Made by a program: the position numbers and the translations under genes | The notes under the pieces: generated by a model | Database searches by the model: none | Told to the model about the DNA's origin: nothing | The model's input: only the letters and a program-made list of their open reading frames with translations | Assembly: GCA_024349245.1 (NCBI GenBank) | Contig: JALDNG010000049.1 | Coordinates: 1,725,001-1,789,000, forward strand | Length of the DNA stretch: 64,000 nt | Direction: 5' to 3' | Origin: Neodontobutis hainanensis | Taxonomy: Eukaryota; Chordata; Actinopteri; Gobiiformes; Odontobutidae | Shown: piece after piece, positions 63,979 to 64,000 of the stretch | How positions within the stretch are numbered: position 1 is the stretch's first letter | Layout of the letters: each line of letters starts with the position of its first letter

Positions 63979-64000
63979 GGTGAGCATCGTCATTGTTTCG

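Overview
The window is vertebrate nuclear DNA from a ray-finned (teleost-type) fish. Its genes are split by GT-AG introns, noncoding DNA is AT-rich, and short repeats of a kind common in fish genomes occur. Seven protein-coding genes can be read exon by exon. In order they are notum (+), myadml2 (+), pycr1 (+), mafg (+), pcyt2 (+), a divergent heterotrimeric G-protein alpha subunit (+) and npb (-). From memory, human 17q25.3 carries NOTUM, MYADML2, PYCR1, MAFG, SIRT7, PCYT2 and NPB in the same order, so this is a conserved block. Two differences stand out: no SIRT7 is seen between mafg and pcyt2, and a G-alpha gene sits between pcyt2 and npb. The species cannot be named from the sequence.

Layout. 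Positions 1-22,000 are gene-poor and hold a roughly 940-bp CA-rich tandem array (about 4.8-5.75 kb) and a few compositionally distinct blocks that could be regulatory elements of notum. notum (22.5-26.7 kb, 10 coding exons) encodes a secreted Wnt deacylase with an intact catalytic triad. myadml2 (29.5-30.4 kb) is a single-exon, eight-span MARVEL protein behind a TATA box, with a MEF2/E-box cluster upstream. pycr1 (31.9-33.8 kb, 7 coding exons) makes proline and has a perfect amino-acid-response element upstream. mafg (coding 43.9-44.5 kb) has a long 5' region or intron and probably a 3.6-kb 3' UTR. pcyt2 (50.2-55.0 kb, 13 exons) encodes the CDP-ethanolamine enzyme. The G-alpha gene (57.2-62.9 kb, 10 exons) follows a CRE plus CACGTG promoter and has unusual nucleotide-pocket residues. 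npb (63.3-63.9 kb, 2 exons, minus strand) encodes the neuropeptide B precursor and converges tail-to-tail with the G-alpha gene.

These genes do not form a pathway; they are a syntenic neighbourhood with unrelated jobs: Wnt signalling, membrane organisation, proline synthesis, stress transcription, phospholipid synthesis, G-protein signalling and neuropeptide. The most unusual item is the G-alpha subunit. It keeps the catalytic Arg and Gln but changes the P-loop Gly equivalent to Ras Gly12, the first Gly of DVGGQ and the TCAT Cys. It may belong to the Gv class known from fish, but that assignment is not proven here.
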